Shown here piece after piece: positions 20,016 through 31,875 of a DNA stretch of 64,000 nucleotides. Position 1 is the stretch's first letter. Every line of letters starts with the position of its first letter. Where the stretch lies: the NCBI RefSeq assembly GCF_003086295.3, contig NC_092052.1, forward strand, positions 29,239,427-29,303,426, in the 5' to 3' direction. A program made the translations under genes and the position numbers. Source of the stretch: Arachis hypogaea (Eukaryota; Streptophyta; Magnoliopsida; Fabales; Fabaceae). Below the pieces are notes generated by a model, which searched no databases, was not told the DNA's origin, and saw only the letters and a list, made by a program, of their open reading frames with translations.

Positions 20016-21473
20016 TGATAAACCCCCCTTTTAGGGTTTATCTTGTGTTGAATCTAGAGCATTTTATTAACCTTTTCTCACATTTAATCAATGAAATAGC
20101 ATAGTTTTGTGATTCTCCCTTAATTTGTGTCTAGATGTGAAAACATGCTTTTAGACCTCTAATTTGATAATTTAAATTCACCTTTGATTCCACTAGATGC
20201 CTTGATGTGTTTGATAGTAATTTCAGGTAGAAAAGGCTAGAAATGGATCAAAGGAGTGAAGAGGAAAGCATGCAAAGTGGATAACACATAGAAAAGCCAA
20301 AGATTTGGATACATTCATCCACGCGCATGCGCACTGTACGCGCACGCGTGGATCGCGAAAACTTCAGGGACGCGCACGCGTGCTGTACGCGTACATGTCG
20401 ATGGCCGCACATGATTTTTAAATAGAAAACGTGCCCAGTGAATTCAGAGAGCTGCGGGGCCCAGTTTACAACCAACTTTGGCGCCAAAATGCTTTAAAGG
20501 ACCAAGGATTAAAGAGCAAAGGGGGATTTTCCATCAATTAGACATCATTAGGATTAGGATTAGTTAGAGTTAGAGAGAGAAGCTCTCACTTCTCTCTAGG
20601 ATTAGGATTAGGTTTAGGTCAATAAGCTTAGATCTAGGGTTTAATTCATGCTCTCTTCTACTTCTACTTCTCAATTCTTTGTTGTTACATTTATCATTCT
20701 TCTATTCTTTTGTTGTAATTTCTTCTACTTTGTTTCCATGCTTATTGTTGATATACTCTTGTTCCTTTTATTTTCTTTCAATTCAATTTGAGGTAATTCA
20801 TGTCAATAATGTTCCTTTTAATTGTTGTTGTTAATTCCTTGCAATAATTGTTGTTAGATTTCACTCTTGTTGTAGATTTACCATGCTTTCCTTTTATACC
20901 TTCCAAGTGTTTGTCAAAATGCTTGAGAAGATGTTAGAGTAGAATTTTATGCTCTTGGCTTGGGAAGGTAACTTAGGAATTCTTGAGTTGCTAATGTCCA
21001 AGTGATTAATAGTTGGTAGCCATTGACTCTAGCTCTCATTAATTCAATTAGTGGATAGCTAGGACCTATGGACTTGGATTGATATAGCTCATTTGACTTT
21101 TCTTTACTTGTTAGAGGATGACTTAGTGGGATTGATCCTTGCAATTATCATATTGTGGTTAGTGATAAGGACAGAGATCCTTGACCACCAAACCTTGCCA
21201 AGACCTTTTTGTCATTTGATTTCCTTTATCATTTACTTTTCTTGTTCCATAATCAAAACCCCAAAATATACATTTTCATGGCTAATAACAAGAACACTAT
21301 CCTGCAATTCCTTTGAGAGACGACCCAAGGTTTAAATACTTCGGTTTATAATTTTAGGGGTTTGTACTTGTGACAAACAATCTTTTGTATGAAGGGATTA
21401 GTGTTGGTTTAAAAACTATACTTCAACGAGATTTCATTTGTGAAATTCTAAACCGTCAAAAATCCATTCATCA
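20016..21473 (+). repeat. 3' LTR of the outer element
   Basis: Starts TGATAAACCCCCC, ends ATTCATCA. Related to but clearly diverged from E2 and E5 LTRs. Has its own GC palindrome cluster (about 20318-20412; ACGCGCACGCGTG, TGTACGCG types), acceptor-like TTTCAG at 20221-20226 (206 bases in), and stem CCAAG/CTTCGG at 21325-21344 with one bulged C. The 5' LTR is upstream of the window. Confidence 0.78.
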
Positions 21474-23715
21474 CCTGTCCACACGAAACAATTGATACTG
21501 AGGTGATTAGTCTTAATATCTCAAGTCTAATGCTTCAAATTTTCAAAAGTATGCTTATGAATAATTATGATATATTTATCATGTAGATATCCTAAATAGC
21601 ATAAAAACACAACTCAGAGTATGTCTAAAAGCATAATCAATTAATCCCTCAGGCTCTACAAGAACACACTACTCTGTTACCATAATGTAATACCCTACTA
21701 CACAGAGCTTTACGCTTAAGTCATAAATCAATGGTGGCGAGGCATTACTACACTTAGACAAGAGATATATATGTAATTATAGAAAGATACTAATAAACCT
21801 AAGAGCCTGTGAAGAAAACTTAAAACAATAGTCAGCATTAAACACATACGGACATTGGTAAAGTGATTAAGCCTCGTATACATAAGCAAAATCATCGAAA
21901 ATGAAAAATAAAAATACATAACAAAGTATATACATAATAGTCACTAGTCTCGATCTGTGAAGAAAAAGCCAACTAGAACTATATATCATTAGAGGTAATA
22001 CAAAATATAAACCCATCTCTCCAATAAATGGTCTTTAAGAGAAAATTAAAGTCACATACAATATAATTCCAAAAGGGAGAGAATTCTAGAGTCAAAATAA
22101 AAATCCGAAAAGTAATCATCTTCGCTTCACCTTTTGAATTCCGCACTCTCTCACCGAGGTGCGTTGCGTCTCGTATTTGAAAAACAAGATAACAACAACG
22201 GGTGAGAACCCAAAGGTTCCCAATAGGGTAACAGTTCCAAATATAGACTACAAAAGGAAACATGAACCCTCTAGGAAATCCTGATCTCTAACTTCGCTGG
22301 AGTCTAAGCATAAGGTGTTAACTATTCCATACAGGGTTAATTTGTTAAGGTAAATCTACTTTAAACTACCACTAGTATCATGCATTCTCAAAGGTCCTCA
22401 TCTATAGAATTAGGTCAATTGGTGAACCTCAAACCGGCTTCTAAGGATTGAGATAGGCAGAGTTCCCTCACCCTAGCAACGGAATTGAATCAGAAAGCAA
22501 GACAGAATAGGCTCTTACTGCTCTAGAAAGAACTTCCCTTGAATCAACTGATATTGATATTAGCTGTGGGACTTCGGTGCCTTAAGCGGAAGAGGGGATT
22601 TCTTTCTCTTTATGGCTTAGCCTACCAGGTTTCAATTTCAATATCAAGTCTACTCAATGGGATCAAACACAAATAATAATCAATACAAGGCAATCACAAG
22701 TAGGGAACAATTATGACAAGTAGCACAATTAACAGTTAAACAAATTATCAATTAGGCAAACCAAGTAATTATGCACACCTAAGCAATTGCAAATGAATAC
22801 ACATGATGCATGTCTGTCCTACTGACTGTGAGCTCATGTGTCAGTTATACTGCCAGACCCGACACATCCAGTAGATAACCCGAATATACTCTCTCTGTCG
22901 TGCATCCCCGGAAGGAACATTTCAGACTTATCACAAGCCAGTCTTGGGAGGAAGAGTGTCCTGTCACCTTCTCACTAGAGGCTACCTAATCCAGAGATTG
23001 CGTGTCCGACCACACTTATGAGCATAAAGAATATGGGCGGACAAAACCATCATCCCTACATGTACCCCGCAACACTGAATAAGCGTGACAAAACCACCAT
23101 CTTTGTGTCAGGTGTAGGTGTCTCCCCGCAATACTGCACAAGCAGAATAAATCCACCATCCTTCCCAGGTGTAGGTGTCTCATCAGTCGCACAAGCGGGA
23201 CAAAACTCACGTTTTTGTCCATCAATAATCACATCTCATAATCACACAAGTGGGACAAAACTTCCATTCTTACCAATCAATAGTCATCATCAACCAAACC
23301 CATTATCATCATCAAATTCATTATTAATCATAATCACTAGCATATATCTGAATCATAGTTTTCATCATAAACCTCATATAAATTCTCACATTTTGACATA
23401 AGATTCTAATCAAATCAATTCAATCATAATCATAATCTTAACCAACCTCATAAAGTATAATTCATCATAACCCCATCTGTTATTAATGTAATTAACATCA
23501 TCAATCAGTGAGTAGAAAAATCCACCGTCCTCACCATGGACGTGATGAACCACCATCCCCATAATGTTTATATCTCATTTAATAAGTTTTTATCGGGGAA
23601 TGATTCAATACAATTTATTATATATACTCCATCCTATCCAAAGCCTTTAAAATGATTATTAGATTCCATACAGAGGTTACATGGGTTACAGACTTGCCGA
23701 AAAGACTTAAAAAAA

Positions 23716-23870
23716 TTAGCACAATGGTGCGTATGCAGGCTTTGTGCATACGGGCGAAACCTGCCTCAGTTCCTTGAGGTGCGCGAATGATGCATACGTA
23801 GGCATCGTGCGTACACACAAAAGCTCCATGATGAGTACGCTACATAAGTGCGTATGCATAGAACCCATTT
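23716..23870. repeat. Cluster of TGCGTATGCA-type palindromes
   Basis: Variants GTGCGTATGCA, TGTGCATACG, GATGCATACGT, GTGCGTACAC, GTGCGTATGCA within 155 bases of otherwise AT-rich sequence; a further palindrome type parallel to the arrays in the other LTR families. Confidence 0.6.
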
Positions 23871-24341
23871 ATGCTACCCTTGCTGCAAAGTCTGTAGAAT
23901 TCAGTTTTAACCACCAAAATTCAAAAGATCATAACTTTTAGTACAAAATTTGTTTTGGCTCTATTCTTCAAAGACAATAAAATAGACATCCCCAATTTTA
24001 TTTCAACATAAATTCCATAAATTTTTGAAGTTCTGATCGCCAAGTTATGACCCATCAAAGTTGACTAAAATTTACCAAAAACACATTTTTCTGCAACACC
24101 CGAAACAACCCTTCTCAAGACCCTTTTCATTTCCAACCAATACCCAATTCTCACCTAAACCATCATACAACTTTCAACCATTTAAAATCACACAATTTGA
24201 CACTTCCAAAATATTAATCTCACTCACCTTTAATCTTATTCCTCATGAAAACTTTCCAAATAAATAACAATATCCACCCTAAATTCAATTATATATATTC
24301 CTCATAAAAACTCCAATTCCCACCAACATACCACAACACAT

Positions 24342-24344
<3 letters not shown>

Positions 24345-24428
<84 letters not shown>
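24345..24428 (+). repeat. (TA)n microsatellite
   Basis: About 42 TA units, uninterrupted. Confidence 0.97.
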
Positions 24429-24431
<3 letters not shown>

Positions 24432-26081
24432 CTAATTCCGACCATTTTTATTCAACAATCAATAACTATCCAATACCACATATTCATACTAAACCATCAT
24501 CATCAACAACATCAATCCAAAACCTATACCTTGGTTGATGGTGGTCCCAACCTCTTGAACCTTTTTCTCCGACCACTCCAAGCCTCAATCAAACCCTCAC
24601 CACTCCAAGCTTCAATCAACTCTAATCAATCTAATTTCATTCAAATTTTGCATTGTTCAAACTAGGATTTTCACATAAATTAGGAAAAAATAGGGGAAAG
24701 AGTTCCCTTATCTTATTCCACCTGAACATGGCTTAAAACTCCACTAGAATTTATGCTTGTGCTTTCCCTAAAGAATCAAAATCACAAACTTAAAATCTCA
24801 CCATCCAAAAGTGCAAAAATAGTAGGAAAAACGAAAATAGAGCAGAGTTCTCGCGATTACTCACATCAAAAGTAGTATAGAAACATAGAGGGAGATAAGA
24901 AAAACGCATGGACGCAAATGGATTGTCGATCAGATCTTCGATTTGTGAGAAAAGTGGGTTGGAAATGAGTGGTGAATAGTATTTTGGAGTTTCTCTCTTC
25001 TCTTCTCTGAATGTCTTGAGCTTTCTTTCTACCTTTGATGAAAATGAATAAAAAATGGATTGGAGTCACGTTTTGTGACTCTTTAAATGAAGGGCATTTT
25101 TGTTCTTTTGCCTATTGGCCCTACCTAAATCCAAAATTTTAAAGATATATGTTCTGGTTCGTACTCTAGATATATTTCTAGTCATTTTTACAATTTTATT
25201 CTCTCCTACTAGATAGACCTAAGCGTGTACAGTTAATTATAATGACGATACACATTTTTTCGTAAATAATTATATTTTTACGCTTTAAATAATTTTATGA
25301 GTTCAAATTTTATCTATAAATATTCAAATTATGAAATTTAAATTTTTAACCCAGACCGAGCGGTTTCAAATCCTCTTAATTCAATTTTAATTTTTTAATT
25401 AACTAGTTAAAGTTTTATGTGTCTTATGTAAAACCCGAGTATTTAAAAATTAAAAGAATGAGTTAATTATTATTTATTATATTTTTTTAGGATTTTATAT
25501 TTAGAGAATTATTTTACTAAAAATATTTAAGTCAAATTGGTTGTACTTTGAGTTTAAAATTATTTTGGACTAAAAAATTTCAATAATTGGGTATTTTCTT
25601 ATTTAAAAATTTAAAGTTTTAGCAATTGAAAAATAAAGAGAATTTGTTAATTTAATTTGAATAACTGAGATTTAGTTCAATTTTATATACTAACAGAAAA
25701 TTAATTGATTTATCTCTAATTTTAGATTAGAGTACTTATTTAAAATAATTTATAAATTGATAAATAAAATAGTATTCTTAATGTACTTTTAAGGATCGAA
25801 TTAGGTTACTACTCTATCCCCAAATTTTATTAAAGTTACCATACTACCCTTACTCTTGTTACCAAACTCTAATTCCCAAACTTAAACCTACACTAACCCT
25901 AGTTTCACCTTGACCCTAACACACCTACACACTCTACTTCAACATCATTCAGCCACCACCCTGACCTTACACTCACACATCCCTCAGGTAGAAAAGAGGA
26001 AAAGAGAGAACAAGAGAGAAGAGAAGAAGGGAGAAGAAGAGAGGGGAAGAAGAGGATGATGTCGGCCAGGACTGTTGCTAC

Positions 26082-26843
26082 CATAGTTGTCAAAACCGAA
26101 TCGGTGATCGAACCGGTCAAGTTACTGATTCACTGATTTATTGGTTCAACCGATAAATCACTGGTTGAACCGATAAAACCGGTCTCACATAAATATAAAA
26201 TATAAAATAGTTAAAAACTTAAAATTAAAATTTGAAATACATATTTTCACTAACATTTTATGAAGAATCAAGTCTCAACTTCTAAAAATAACTAATATAA
26301 AAAAACCATAAAATTTATCAGTAATACTACACTAGTATCTTAATTTGACACAATAAAAAAATAATTAATTCACAATGTCTATCATCTAACTATAATATCA
26401 GTAGATTTTAACACTAATATCAAAACAAATAACCTTAATCACAATACTAGCAATAAAATAGATCAAGTAAATTAATAAATTTTTAGTAAAATTTATATTT
26501 ATATTAATAATGGTATATAATTAAAATATAATTAATTTGAAAAATAGAAAAATCAAAAATTAAATTAAATTAGATATTTATGTATACTATATAATTAGTA
26601 TTTCTCAAATATAGTACTTAAAAGCGCAATGGCTGAGTGGCAAGTGGAGGTTGCTTTTGCTCTAAGGTTCTTGGTTCGATACCTGGTGGAGACATTTTAA
26701 AATTTTTTTCAAGCAGACCGGTTCGGTTAGACCGGTTTGCAACCGTTCTCATCGGTTTTGACCGATTTGATCCAGTTCTTACCGGTTCATACCTGTTTTC
26801 TTCCTTAAACGGTCCAAGGAGTAAATCAAAATCGACGACTATG
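26082..26843. mobile_element. hAT-like non-autonomous DNA transposon, 762 bp
   Basis: Flanked by the 8-bp direct repeat GTTGCTAC (26074-26081 and 26844-26851). Ends are inverted: CATAGTTGTC at the left and GACGACTATG at the right (one mismatch over ten). Subterminal regions are full of ACCGGTT/AACCGG-type repeats (e.g. 26107-26185 and 26717-26820). Eight-base duplication and short CA..TG ends fit hAT; a 9-base reading (GTTGCTACC) would instead suggest Mutator-like. No transposase. Confidence 0.7.
26622..26692 (+). other. tRNA-like sequence (A and B boxes) inside the hAT-like element
   Basis: TGGCTGAGTGG (26630-26640) matches a pol III A box and GGTTCGATACC (26673-26683) a B box, with tRNA-like spacing. 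The antisense reading gives the PPGIEPRTL..LATQPLRF peptide typical of translated tRNA-like sequence. Could be a decayed tRNA or the head of a SINE carried by the transposon; a functional tRNA is unlikely. Confidence 0.55.
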
Positions 26844-26851
26844 GTTGCTAC

Positions 26852-27300
26852 CGTCACCACCGCATCGCCGAAATCATGATTATATAAGGATTTGATCATT
26901 CTGAAATCTAATTTGCAATTTTCCCCTAAAGATTACATGGATAATAGGTTTACCAAAAAGAACAATAATTTGCTCGAGGACTTTGCTACCTTCTACGGCC
27001 GCATTGGTGGATCTCAGATCAAGAATTGATGGCAACGGAGACTGTGATGGAGTTCCCCTGTTGCTGATGACTGCTATTGTGGAAGCGACATCTTGCATTG
27101 GGAGTCTGGCCTCCGATGGTCGCGTTCTCGAAACCGCCGCCAACGCGAATTGGAGGAAGTTATTTTCGCCACCGGTGTTCGGTCCCACCGCATGGCAATG
27201 TCATTCTCCTACATTTTTTCCACAACAACGCCATTAAAGCCAAATATGGAGAGCTCAAAGAAAACCCTACTCGCGTGCTTCAAAAATAAAATCCGAGCTT
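26852..27300. other. GC-richer stretch, possible host-gene fragment
   Basis: Balanced composition unlike its surroundings, with open frames on both strands (26983-27237 +, 26880-27188 -) but no domain I recognise. The hAT-like element inserted at its left margin, so the sequence at 26040-26081 was once continuous with it. Gene identity and strand undetermined. Confidence 0.3.
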
Positions 27301-29518
27301 AGATCACGAGAATACTCTATATTTATGCACAAAATTGATCCAAAATTTGATTTTTGATCCGAGCGTGATTTGGAATTTGGAGGAGACAATTTGATTTGAA
27401 TGTTGTTGAATTCGAAATCTATGAAAAACGGATAGAAGAAAAATTGGAATGAATGAATGAAGATGAGGATGAATTGTTGAAGAGAGAGCAGTGAGTTATT
27501 GGCTTAGGAGAGGTGAGTTATAACTTGTTTATGATGAAAAAAATGAGGGAAAAACGAAGATGAATGGCTATTAGAATTCTCAAGAAACGAAAAAGCAGTG
27601 AAAAGACATTACAATTTTACTGTTGAGATACTTAAGTTCTGATGGTAAAAAAATTATAGACATAAGTGTCATAATTTTATTTAATAATGACTCTTAAAAT
27701 AAGGTTTACAAACTAAGTGTAACTATTCAACTAAATTGGTATAGTGCCCTAAGCATTTGGCCATTTTGTGCATTCTGGAATTCTATGAAAACAAACATTT
27801 AGGACTGACAAGTGAATTCTAAAAAGAACAACTATAAAAAAATTGGCATCATTCTCTTCTATAGTTCCACCCTTGCTATATTCTTGAATCATACAAGATA
27901 AAGTGCCTCAAGTATTTCATTTGAAGTTTTAAGGTTGCACTTATTTTGGCAGTTACAATTATACCAAAGAAATACAATAAGAGTTAATCATAATGGAACA
28001 ATTTATACAATTTCTTCTTTAGTTACCTCAAAAGCATAGACCGTAAGAGTTCTTCACCCAACTTTTTTTGAGCAATTTTTTCGCATTTTCAACTCTGACA
28101 AACTCGAGTTAGGGCTATTTTGTTAATTACAAAATAGCTCTACTATAGTTAATATATTAACTCTCATTAAGTTAAAGTAACTCAAATTATAAATATAGTT
28201 GGTTATCTGATTAAGATAACACCTAACTAAAAGGTAACACTTCATAAAGGATAAATTACATGTTATTTTAGAGAGGGTAAGATAAAATTCACCTTGTAAA
28301 AATATTCTTTAAGAAATTAAAAACCTTTTTATATTTGTTCCATAAAAAGTGCTCTTAAACTATGCAACAACTTAGCCCATCCGCTTGTAGATATTTTTAC
28401 TTTATTATTTTGCATCTCACAGTTTTGTTCTTGATAGTACAGATTCCTCACATTCACCATCAAAATGCGTATACAAAGTCGAAGTATCCACATCTTTATA
28501 AGACATGTTTTGCCTTTCTCTCCAACCGATGTATGGGCAATTTTGATTGGTAAATATGAGGGACTATGATATCATTCCTATCATAAAAAAAAATTGTGAA
28601 TCCTGGGTTGTTATACGTTGCACCACCGTTGATGCAGGAAGAGATGGACAAAAAGGAGGGAGACCACGATAGTTATGAGGACCCATAGCTAGAATTTCTT
28701 TTCATACTTTGTTATTCGACATTTCTTTTATTTTGTTCAGTACTTTGTTATTTGACATTTCTTTTATTTCGTACATTTAATTTGACATAAAAAATAATTG
28801 ACATCTTCATTTGTTGTTTTAATTAAAAATAACATTTAGTTTCGATTATGTTTAATGGTGAATAAATATTGATTATGGAAATTAATTTTTCCATAATCTG
28901 GACATTACCTTCGAATTTACAAAGAAAAAATTTCGTACATAATTAATTATTTCAATTTTTAAAATTAAAATTATCTAATAATTACTGTCAGAATTACTAA
29001 TGAAGATATTCAACGATAATTACTGTTAGATTTAATCTGACGTAATTGTTAAATAGTTTTCTCAACCTTGGTGATATTTTCTGTCTGATTAAAACGATGG
29101 TAACAATTTTTCGCCGAGCTTATTTTTGAGAGATGTTGTCTAACAGTAGTATATTATCATTGAATAATTATAGAGAATCCAATGTAAGTTCAACGGTTTC
29201 GACCTAATTTTTGTAGTAAACAAAAAGTGAAGAAGTAGAAAACAATGGTAAAATTGTAATATAAAAAGGATTTAGATAGTAAAAATGAAATTGAAATTTA
29301 TTTTATATATTGAGGATAAAATTATTAAAATTAAAAATATTTTTTAAATATTTTGAAATATTTGGGACAAAAAATACTTTATATATTATATTATTAGGAT
29401 CATTATATTATGATGAATATGATAAAATATGTATTTTTTGTTTTTAGCATTTGAAAAGAATTTTAAAATCACTTAATAAGAGTTGATTAGTTGCGGTTCT
29501 TACAAAGAAAGCATAGAT
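27301..29518. other. AT-rich intergenic sequence
   Basis: No supported gene. The segment ending GCGGTTCTTACA (29492-29503) resembles, read on the minus strand, an LTR start (TGTAAGAACCGC), so an older LTR element may run leftwards; its other end was not found. Confidence 0.35.
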
Positions 29519-29523
29519 ACATA

Positions 29524-31661
29524 TGATGACAAGTCATATTATGCTAGCTTTTCAAGCAATTTTCATTTGTTTCATTAAGTTTTATACACTTTCTTGCATT
29601 GTAAGTAAGTAATTTGGAGTGGAATTACATGGTTTTGTTGAATCAATCAGCCACCCTTTAATTGATACAAAATCATGAGGTTTAAGCAAAAATTTATTGA
29701 ATTATGAATGAACTTTAAACTTTGTGAATTTGGTGATACTTTGATTGGTTGTTTTGATTACTTGTAGGTGAAGAAAAGAAAAAAAAAGAAAAGCGTGGCC
29801 TAAGGAGCATGCCCAAAGGAAACAAAAAGCGTAGCCAAAGGAGAAGAATTAGCGTGGCATCATTAAGAAAGAAGGAAAGCTAGGTTGGGAGAGTGAACCG
29901 ATCTTCACAAGGAAAAAAGGGAGAAAGCAAGGCAAAAGGCTTAGTTCACTTAGTTCAGTGAGCATCAAAGAAAGCAAGGCAAGGACATAAAGTTCAGTTC
30001 ACTAAGTGAGCTTTATCGGGGGTTCTCCAAAATTAATTCAAGACACAATTCCAAGGAATGAAGCCACAAGGTCTCGAACTCATGACCCAAGGGAAGCAAG
30101 GAACGCTCCTTGTAAGGAAAACAAGAAGAATTGGCCAAAAAGCCTTCTCCAAGGTTCGAACAAGGAACCTCACGCTACCAAGCTTGCAAGGGAAATAAGC
30201 CAAAATGATTTGGCAAGAATTCGAACCTGGAAGCTCCATGGAGAACAAGGAAGGAGTGCTCCACTCTTCCAAGGAAATCAGCATCAATTTGCTTCCACCA
30301 AGAGTCGAACTTGGGAGCATGAAGCCCAAAGCAAAGCGCTACAATGGGAGCTCAGTTGGCTTTCCCAACTGAGCGCTACTCTCCCCCACTCCCCACACAT
30401 TGGCACGCTAGGAAGCACACCAAGGAGGGAATCAAGCGCACAATTCGACACGGCCAGGAGGCTGGGACACGCACAATTGGACGCACCAAGGCAAGACATA
30501 GAGCTCAGTTCAATTTTCCAACTGAGCTCTAGTGAAGTGCAACACGGACAAGGGGCTGGCGCATAAATTGGGCAAGAAAAAGACAAGTTTGGGCGCTCAT
30601 TTTGGTTTTCCAACTGAGCCGTGCCCTGGGAGTGCACCATGACTCAATTTTGAGTCCAAAAATGAAATAAATCCAATTCTTCACAAAATTAAAAAGCACA
30701 CTCTAAATTCTAAAATCCAAAAATAGGAAGTGTATAAATAGAAGGTAGTTTGAGTTAGAGAAAACCTTCTTTTTCATTTTTTTATCTTTTTGCTTACTTT
30801 TGAATTCTGAATTTTTGCTAGCTTTGGGAACTTGGGAATTGGGAAGGAGAGTTGATAGCTCTTCTTCTTTGTTCTTGTTCCTGCATTTTCTACTCTTTGT
30901 TTGGAATCTTGGGTGGAGAATTGAAGAAATTCTGTTTCAATCTCACCTTAAATTTTTTTTCTGTTTATTTTACTGCATAATTGAAAAAATTGTGATTTGG
31001 ATCTAAGTTTCTCTACTGTCTTCATCTTTGCTTCTTCTGCAAGCTGTCTCTTATTTTTCTTCAATCATTCTCTTGTTGGATCAAGGAAGGACTTGAGATC
31101 TAGACTTGTTTTCTAGTCTCCTCCGCCCTGAGATCTCCAACTTCCATTTTGCTATTACAATTTAACTGCATTTTGTTTCCTGTTTAGTTTCTGAAGAAAT
31201 TCTTCATTTCCTGTTTAGATCTGCTACATCTAAATTCACTTTCTACTGCTTTATTAATTGCTTGTTTAATTTCTGCAAATCCCAATGCCCAAGCCCTTTT
31301 GCAATTCAAGCCATTTACGTTTCTTGCAATTTAAGTTTCAGTTATTTACATTTCTTGCGATCTAAGTTTCTGCAATTTACATTACTTGCACTTTAAGATT
31401 CAGTTCTTTTAATTCTTCTGCACTTTAATTTCTTGTCAATTATCCCTCTCCCTTTAAATTTTATGCAATTTAGCTTCTGTTGGATACAAATCACTCAAAT
31501 CAACACTTATTTGCTTGACTAAATCAATCACCTAATTAAAATTGCTCAATCCTTCAATCTCTGTGGGATCGACCTCACTCATGTGAGTTATTACTACTTA
31601 ATGCGACCCGGTACACTTGCCAGTGAGTTTTAGGTGTTGGAATTTCGGTTTCCACCCATCA
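29524..31661 (+). repeat. 5' LTR of E4
   Basis: 2138 bp; pairs with 61375-63506. Carries family-specific palindromes AGCTCAGTTGG..CCAACTGAGC (units near 29940, 29990, 30348, 30500, 30592), TATA box TATAAATAG at 30733-30741, acceptor-like TTGTAG at 29762-29767, and stem-loop CTCAC-TCAT-GTGAG at 31574-31587. ORFs inside are chance readings of these repeats. Confidence 0.92.
30070..30311 (-). repeat. Four antisense tRNA B-box-like modules in E4 LTR
   Basis: Read on the minus strand, four segments look like tRNA T-arms: AGTTCGAGACC (30070-30080), TGTTCGAACCT (30152-30162), GGTTCGAATTC (30217-30227), AGTTCGACTCT (30301-30311), spaced 65-84 bases. The second is preceded on that strand by AAGCTTGGTAGCG, like a tRNA D-arm. 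Repeated in the 3' LTR (about 61921-62160). Confidence 0.5.
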
Positions 31662-31667
31662 AGTTTT

Positions 31668-31685
31668 TGGCGCCGTTGCCGGGGA
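31668..31685 (+). other. Primer binding site, tRNA-Asp (E4)
   Basis: TGGCGCCGTTGCCGGGGA, six bases after the LTR end. Confidence 0.92.
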
Positions 31686-31875
31686 TTGATTAGATTGACA
31701 ATGATTAAGTGAAGTGGAGATCTAGATCAAGCACTTTTTCTTTTCTGTTTCTTTAATTTTTAACTAACATACTAACTATTTGAATTTTTGCTTAAGCTGA
31801 CTCAAATTTCACTCTAGCAATGGATTGGATTGTTACTGTCTTTCTAGTTTTGTGTGATTTTTATGTTTGGTTTGT

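Larger units (their letters stand above)
21474..26073. other. Degenerate LTR-retrotransposon-like sequence, no intact genes
   Basis: No convincing ORF. TGTAATACCCTACTACACAG at 21688 looks like an LTR start. The stretch 21900-22260 (GTGAGAACCCAAAGGTTCCC) has a counterpart at 63780-63960. A local quasi-repeat around GGACAAAACCACCATCC recurs between 23030 and 23270. I could not fix both ends or a target duplication, so family and orientation are unresolved. Confidence 0.4.

Noticed and set aside
21474..25450. A complete solo LTR starting at TGTAATACCC (21688)
   Set aside because: No matching 3' end or 5-bp duplication could be found by eye, so it is recorded only as degenerate LTR-like sequence.
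26622..26692. Functional tRNA gene
   Set aside because: A and B boxes are present, but I could not form a convincing acceptor stem and it sits inside a transposon.
30006..30566. 186-codon ORF in the E4 5' LTR (and counterpart at 61855)
   Set aside because: Lies wholly in the LTR, built from tRNA-like and palindromic repeats; the two LTR copies do not keep the same length.
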